Positions 61,004 to 64,000 of a DNA stretch of 64,000 nucleotides are shown one piece after another. Position 1 is the first letter of the stretch; each line of letters opens with the position of its first letter. This DNA comes from an uncultured Methanomassiliicoccus sp. (GTDB lineage Archaea; Thermoplasmatota; Thermoplasmata; Methanomassiliicoccales; Methanomassiliicoccaceae): positions 62,001 to 126,000 of the forward strand of contig CAJKRY010000002.1 of NCBI GenBank assembly GCA_905202485.1, read 5' to 3'. Under the pieces are notes generated by a model. That model was given only the letters and a program-made list of their open reading frames with translations, had not been told where the DNA came from and did not search any database. The position numbers and the translations under genes are program-made.

Positions 61004-61013
61004 CTATATATAA
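61004..61013 (+). promoter_or_regulatory. TATA-box candidate for ribK
   Basis: A tctatatata element about 45 bases before the ribK ATG, with an agagg ribosome site between them at 61042-61046. Confidence 0.45.
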
Positions 61014-61053
61014 TTTATAGCGAATGTTGCTGTAAATCTTTCAGAGGCTCTTT

Positions 61054-61713
61054 ATGAATGAGAAATTCTCGATTGCTCTTAGGCGCATAGCTGTGATGGG
61101 CGGCATGACTGACTATGTTTCCATGTCCTCCAGGGAATTCGGAAAAGATCTGGGTATCAGCCAGCAGTCTGCTTCAAAGAGAATTTTGGAACTGCTTGAG
61201 GAAAATCTCATCGAAAGAGACCTTGGAGCAAGAAAACAGAGGATTAAGATTACACCTCTGGGGATAGAAGCTTTAAGGCAGGAATACTCTGAATATCAGA
61301 TGATTTTCGATTCTAAGAACAGCATCACAATCACTGGAACTCTGGTGACCGGCATGGGTGAAGGACAGTACTATGTCAACCAGCCTGGGTACCGCAGCCA
61401 GTTTGAGGAAAAACTAGGCTATGTGCCTTTCGACGGCACCCTGAACTTAAAGATCGGGCAGAAAGACCTTCCCAAAATAGAAATAATGCGCAGAAGCAGA
61501 AGCGTTGTTGTCGAAGGCTTTCAGTATGAGGGCAGGACCTTCGGGGATGTGAGGTGTTATCCTGCAACAATCAGAAATCTTGAGTGTGCTGTCACCATAC
61601 CTTCGCGTTCTCACTATACAGACACTCTGGAAATTTTATGCAAATATAATTTGAGACATACGCTGGGGATATCCGACGGAGATCAGGTGGATATCCACAT
61701 CAGCGTAGAATGA
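61054..61713 (+). CDS. ribK: CTP-dependent riboflavin kinase with N-terminal HTH domain
   Basis: A 219-residue protein. Residues 1-85 are a winged helix (MSSREFGKDLGISQQSASKR, LLEENLIERDLG); residues ~90-215 are the archaeal riboflavin kinase barrel (GTLVTGMGEGQYYVNQPGY, FDGTLNLKI, CAVTIPSRSHY). It makes FMN from riboflavin using CTP. The fused DNA-binding domain suggests that it also regulates flavin genes. It is convergent with purQ, with three bases between the stops. Confidence 0.93.
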   Translation: MNEKFSIALRRIAVMGGMTDYVSMSSREFGKDLGISQQSASKRILELLEENLIERDLGARKQRIKITPLGIEALRQEYSEYQMIFDSKNSITITGTLVTGMGEGQYYVNQPGYRSQFEEKLGYVPFDGTLNLKIGQKDLPKIEIMRRSRSVVVEGFQYEGRTFGDVRCYPATIRNLECAVTIPSRSHYTDTLEILCKYNLRHTLGISDGDQVDIHISVE

Positions 61714-61716
61714 ATT

Positions 61717-62553
61717 TTAGAAAGATTTTTTTACACTGTCCAGCACAGACTGGAAGATGGCTCTGCCGTCTCCTGCTCCGTCTGGACATTCTTTTGATCT
61801 GGTCCAGTCAGGATGCTGGAATCTGAACATGGCTCTCTCGGGATGAGGCATCAGGCCGAGGACGTTTCCGCCTTCGTTGCAGATACCTGCGATCTGCGAG
61901 ATAGAACCATTCGGACACCAGGGGTATGCAGCTTTGTCATCATTCGGATTCACATATCTGAAAACGATCTGATCGTTCTCTTCCAGCTTCTCCAAATATT
62001 TGCTCTGCATATCCGAGGGGAACTTCAGATTGCCTTCTGCATGAGCGGAAGGAATCATCAGCACTTTTCCCAGAGGGACCTGCGAAGTGAAGAGACACTT
62101 GCCTCTGTTGTCATGCCTGAGAAATGTCGGACGGCATTCGAATCTTGCTGAATCATTAGTGTACAGAGCAGACTGGGGAAACTCACTCATTGTCTGCCCC
62201 ATGGCCGGCAGAAGTCCCAGTTCGACTAATATCTGGAAACCATTGCAGATCCCCAGCACCGGTTTTCCGGTTTCTACGAACTTTTTAAGGTCCCCTGATA
62301 ACGCAGACTTCATTCTTGCTGCGAAGATCGCTCCCGCCCTGACATAGTCTCCGGCGGAGAATCCTCCGGGAAATGCCAAGATGTGGTAGTCTTCCAGCCT
62401 GCGTCTCAGCGCCGGCGAGACGTCTGATGTGAGCTGTTTGAGGTGAATTGTTTCTGCAGATGCCCCCAGCATCCTGAAGGCCTCGTTCGTTTCATCCTCG
62501 CAGTTGGTGCCTTCTATTCTCAGTACGCAGACTTTGATGTCTTTTGTATCCAT
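61717..62553 (-). CDS. purQ: Phosphoribosylformylglycinamidine synthase subunit PurQ (glutaminase)
   Basis: A protein of about 278 residues. It is a class I glutamine amidotransferase with the nucleophile in GICNGFQILVELG, FPGGFSAGDYVRAG, and the His/Glu pair in LMPHPERAMF. It supplies ammonia to PurL for the fourth step of purine synthesis. It is longer than bacterial PurQ (about 225) because of an extended C-terminal half, as in other archaea. The ATG at 62553 (MDTKDIKVCVL) is five bases after the purL stop. Confidence 0.94.
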   Translation of the reverse strand: MDTKDIKVCVLRIEGTNCEDETNEAFRMLGASAETIHLKQLTSDVSPALRRRLEDYHILAFPGGFSAGDYVRAGAIFAARMKSALSGDLKKFVETGKPVLGICNGFQILVELGLLPAMGQTMSEFPQSALYTNDSARFECRPTFLRHDNRGKCLFTSQVPLGKVLMIPSAHAEGNLKFPSDMQSKYLEKLEENDQIVFRYVNPNDDKAAYPWCPNGSISQIAGICNEGGNVLGLMPHPERAMFRFQHPDWTRSKECPDGAGDGRAIFQSVLDSVKKSF

Positions 62554-62558
62554 CTTAA

Positions 62559-64000
62559 TCACCCCATTATGTTCCACAAAGGTTTAGACCAGGCCTCTCT
62601 GGCGCTTTCCAGCGTGATGCTGACTTTGCTGCCGAATGTGATCTTGTCGCCTTTGAGCTCTCCTATTTTTTGTGCTTTGTCTCCAGCCAGCTCTTTCCAC
62701 TTTGATTCCTGAGCTGCATCAATCTCTAAAATGAATCTTGAGTTTGATTCAGAGAACAATGCTACTTCAGCCGGCATGTTTTCAGGCAGAATTCCTTCAA
62801 AGCCTGCATTGCCGCCGATGCACATTTCCGACACCGCCACTGCAACTCCTCCGTCTGAGCAGTCGTGGCAGCTCTTTACCAGACCTTCGCTGATTGCCTT
62901 CAGGACTAGATCAGAATTCGCTGACAGCTCTTTCGGGTCAGAATCTGGCACATTGCCGCCTTCTCCGCCGAACTTGCGCCAGAGCAGCGAGGCTCCCATC
63001 TCGTCTTTTGTTTTTCCTACTAAGTAAACGGGATTGCCTTCCTCTTTGAAGTCTGTAGTGACGCACTTTCTGATGTCTTCCACAATGCCCACGCCGAGAA
63101 TCGTCGGGGCCGGCAGCACAGAGCCGTATGTGGTTTCATTATAAAATGAAACATTTCCTGAAGGAACAGCCAGATCCAGAGCTTTTGCCATGTCGCCTAT
63201 TCCCTTCAGCGCCTCGCGGAACTCATAGAGTTTTTCCGGCTTTTCCGGATTTCCGAAGTTGAGACAGTCTGTAAGGGCATGAGGCTTTCCTCCTACTGCA
63301 ACGATATTGCGGCACGTTTCGTCTATCGCAGACTTTCCGCCTTTGAGCGGGTCGAGACCAGTAAACCATGGATTGACGCCGATAGCTACTGCCAGTCCGC
63401 GGCAGCTTCCCGGCAGCGGCCTGATGACTGTCGCGTCTGCCGGTCCAGGGTGAGAAACGTCTCCCTGCAGAGGCTTGATGACTGTGTTTCCTCTTACTTC
63501 GTGATCGTACTGCCTGATGACCCAGTCCTTGGAAGCGATGTTGGGGTCAGACAGCATCGATAAAAGCACAGCGTTGAGATCTGCAGGAATCTGCGGCTTT
63601 TTTACTGCTGCCTTCGGAATATCCTCAGCTTCGGCACAGGGGCGGCAGTACTCCGGACCCTTGGTGAGGAAGTCTAAGTCTAATTCGTAAATAATTTCAT
63701 TTTTATAGTAAAGTGTGACCTTCTGTTCATCGACGACTTCGCCGATTACTACCGCCGGCACATCCCACATTTTGAAGATGTCTAGGATTGCTTCAACATT
63801 TTCTTTGGGGGCCGCCAGCATCATGCGTTCCTGTGACTCTGAAACCCAGATCTCCCAGGGGGCCAGTCCTTCTTCCTTGAGATGCACAGCATCCACCTGG
63901 ACCACCGCTCCGCATCCTCCTGCTAAGGCGATTTCTCCTACCACACAGGAGAGTCCTCCTCCGCCGAGATCCTTTATTCCGGAAAGCAGGCCTTTGTCGT
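62559..64000 (-). CDS. purL: Phosphoribosylformylglycinamidine synthase subunit PurL (5-prime part outside the window)
   Basis: The C-terminal ~480 residues are present, running off the right edge. The visible part includes GGGGLSCVVGEIALAGG at the edge, the ATP-site region QYDHEVRGNTVIKPLQGD, DCLNFGNPEKPE and SCHDCSDGGVAVAVSEM. It is the catalytic subunit that converts FGAR to FGAM with ammonia from PurQ. purL and purQ form one minus-strand operon. Confidence 0.95.
   Translation of the reverse strand, partial: DKGLLSGIKDLGGGGLSCVVGEIALAGGCGAVVQVDAVHLKEEGLAPWEIWVSESQERMMLAAPKENVEAILDIFKMWDVPAVVIGEVVDEQKVTLYYKNEIIYELDLDFLTKGPEYCRPCAEAEDIPKAAVKKPQIPADLNAVLLSMLSDPNIASKDWVIRQYDHEVRGNTVIKPLQGDVSHPGPADATVIRPLPGSCRGLAVAIGVNPWFTGLDPLKGGKSAIDETCRNIVAVGGKPHALTDCLNFGNPEKPEKLYEFREALKGIGDMAKALDLAVPSGNVSFYNETTYGSVLPAPTILGVGIVEDIRKCVTTDFKEEGNPVYLVGKTKDEMGASLLWRKFGGEGGNVPDSDPKELSANSDLVLKAISEGLVKSCHDCSDGGVAVAVSEMCIGGNAGFEGILPENMPAEVALFSESNSRFILEIDAAQESKWKELAGDKAQKIGELKGDKITFGSKVSITLESAREAWSKPLWNIMG

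Noticed and set aside
1..64000. CRISPR arrays, insertion sequences, rRNA genes, large tandem repeats
   Set aside because: None seen: no regularly spaced repeats, no transposase-like frame with terminal repeats, and no rRNA-like sequence.

Overview
The window reads as a chromosome segment of a methanogenic archaeon, most likely Methanomassiliicoccales (Thermoplasmatota). The information-processing genes are archaeal: PCNA, transcription factor S, DNA polymerase D small subunit, GINS, thermosome, CDC48, PAN, aIF2-gamma, S6e, aMBF1, Taw2, Trm56, Elp3, CTP-dependent riboflavin kinase and an intron-bearing tRNA-Asn. A coenzyme M (CoM) biosynthesis locus (cysteate synthase, ComD, ComE, ComF-type protein) marks it as a methanogen or close relative. 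The DNA is AT-rich and the genes are very tightly packed. Among the roughly seventy genes only two end in TAG, which fits lineages that reserve TAG for pyrrolysine; no pyrrolysine gene lies in the window. The order-level placement is an inference from gene content, since no search could be run.

Layout. 0-6.7 kb: end of a beta-CASP/MBL RNase-like gene, TFS-PCNA, split transketolase and transaldolase, a geranylgeranyl-reductase-like flavoprotein and Taw2. 6.7-9 kb: a cysteine-rich protein of unknown function and an HTH-10 regulator. 9-12.8 kb: a complete AMP-salvage operon (ribose-1,5-bisphosphate isomerase, form III RuBisCO, AMP phosphorylase). 12.8-16.3 kb: a translationally coupled urea transporter / K+ channel / SulP transporter operon on the minus strand. 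16.4-24.9 kb: a divergent group II chaperonin, a DUF89 protein, a flippase, CDC48, a PRC-barrel protein, Elp3 and a winged-helix regulator. 25-28.5 kb: a sulfonate/nitrate-type ABC transporter whose substrate-binding protein appears circularly permuted, plus a regulator. 28.5-39 kb: thioredoxin system, RNA modification, small regulators, tRNA-Asn, M20 peptidase, CYTH protein, zinc-ribbon CPBP protease and DP1. 39-46 kb: the CoM locus, with an embedded ABC ATPase / P-loop GTPase / Fe-S protein trio, and ComF with an aldehyde dehydrogenase on the opposite strand. 46-51.4 kb: DnaJ, DnaK, GrpE and the main thermosome. 51.6-57.7 kb: DUF2240, aMBF1, PAN, PIN, aIF2-gamma, S6e, GINS and an MBL hydrolase. 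57.8-60.1 kb: tRNA-Lys followed by an AT-rich, loosely coded island with four ribbon-helix-helix proteins. 60.2-64 kb: GPN GTPase, riboflavin kinase, PurQ and the 3-prime part of PurL.

The most unusual items are the permuted binding protein at 25.1-26.2 kb, the uncharacterised ATPase/GTPase/Fe-S trio inside the CoM operon (including a gene that seems to start at CTG), the ribbon-helix-helix island next to tRNA-Lys, and the 510-residue cysteine-rich protein. No CRISPR array, insertion sequence, rRNA or recognisable prophage was seen.
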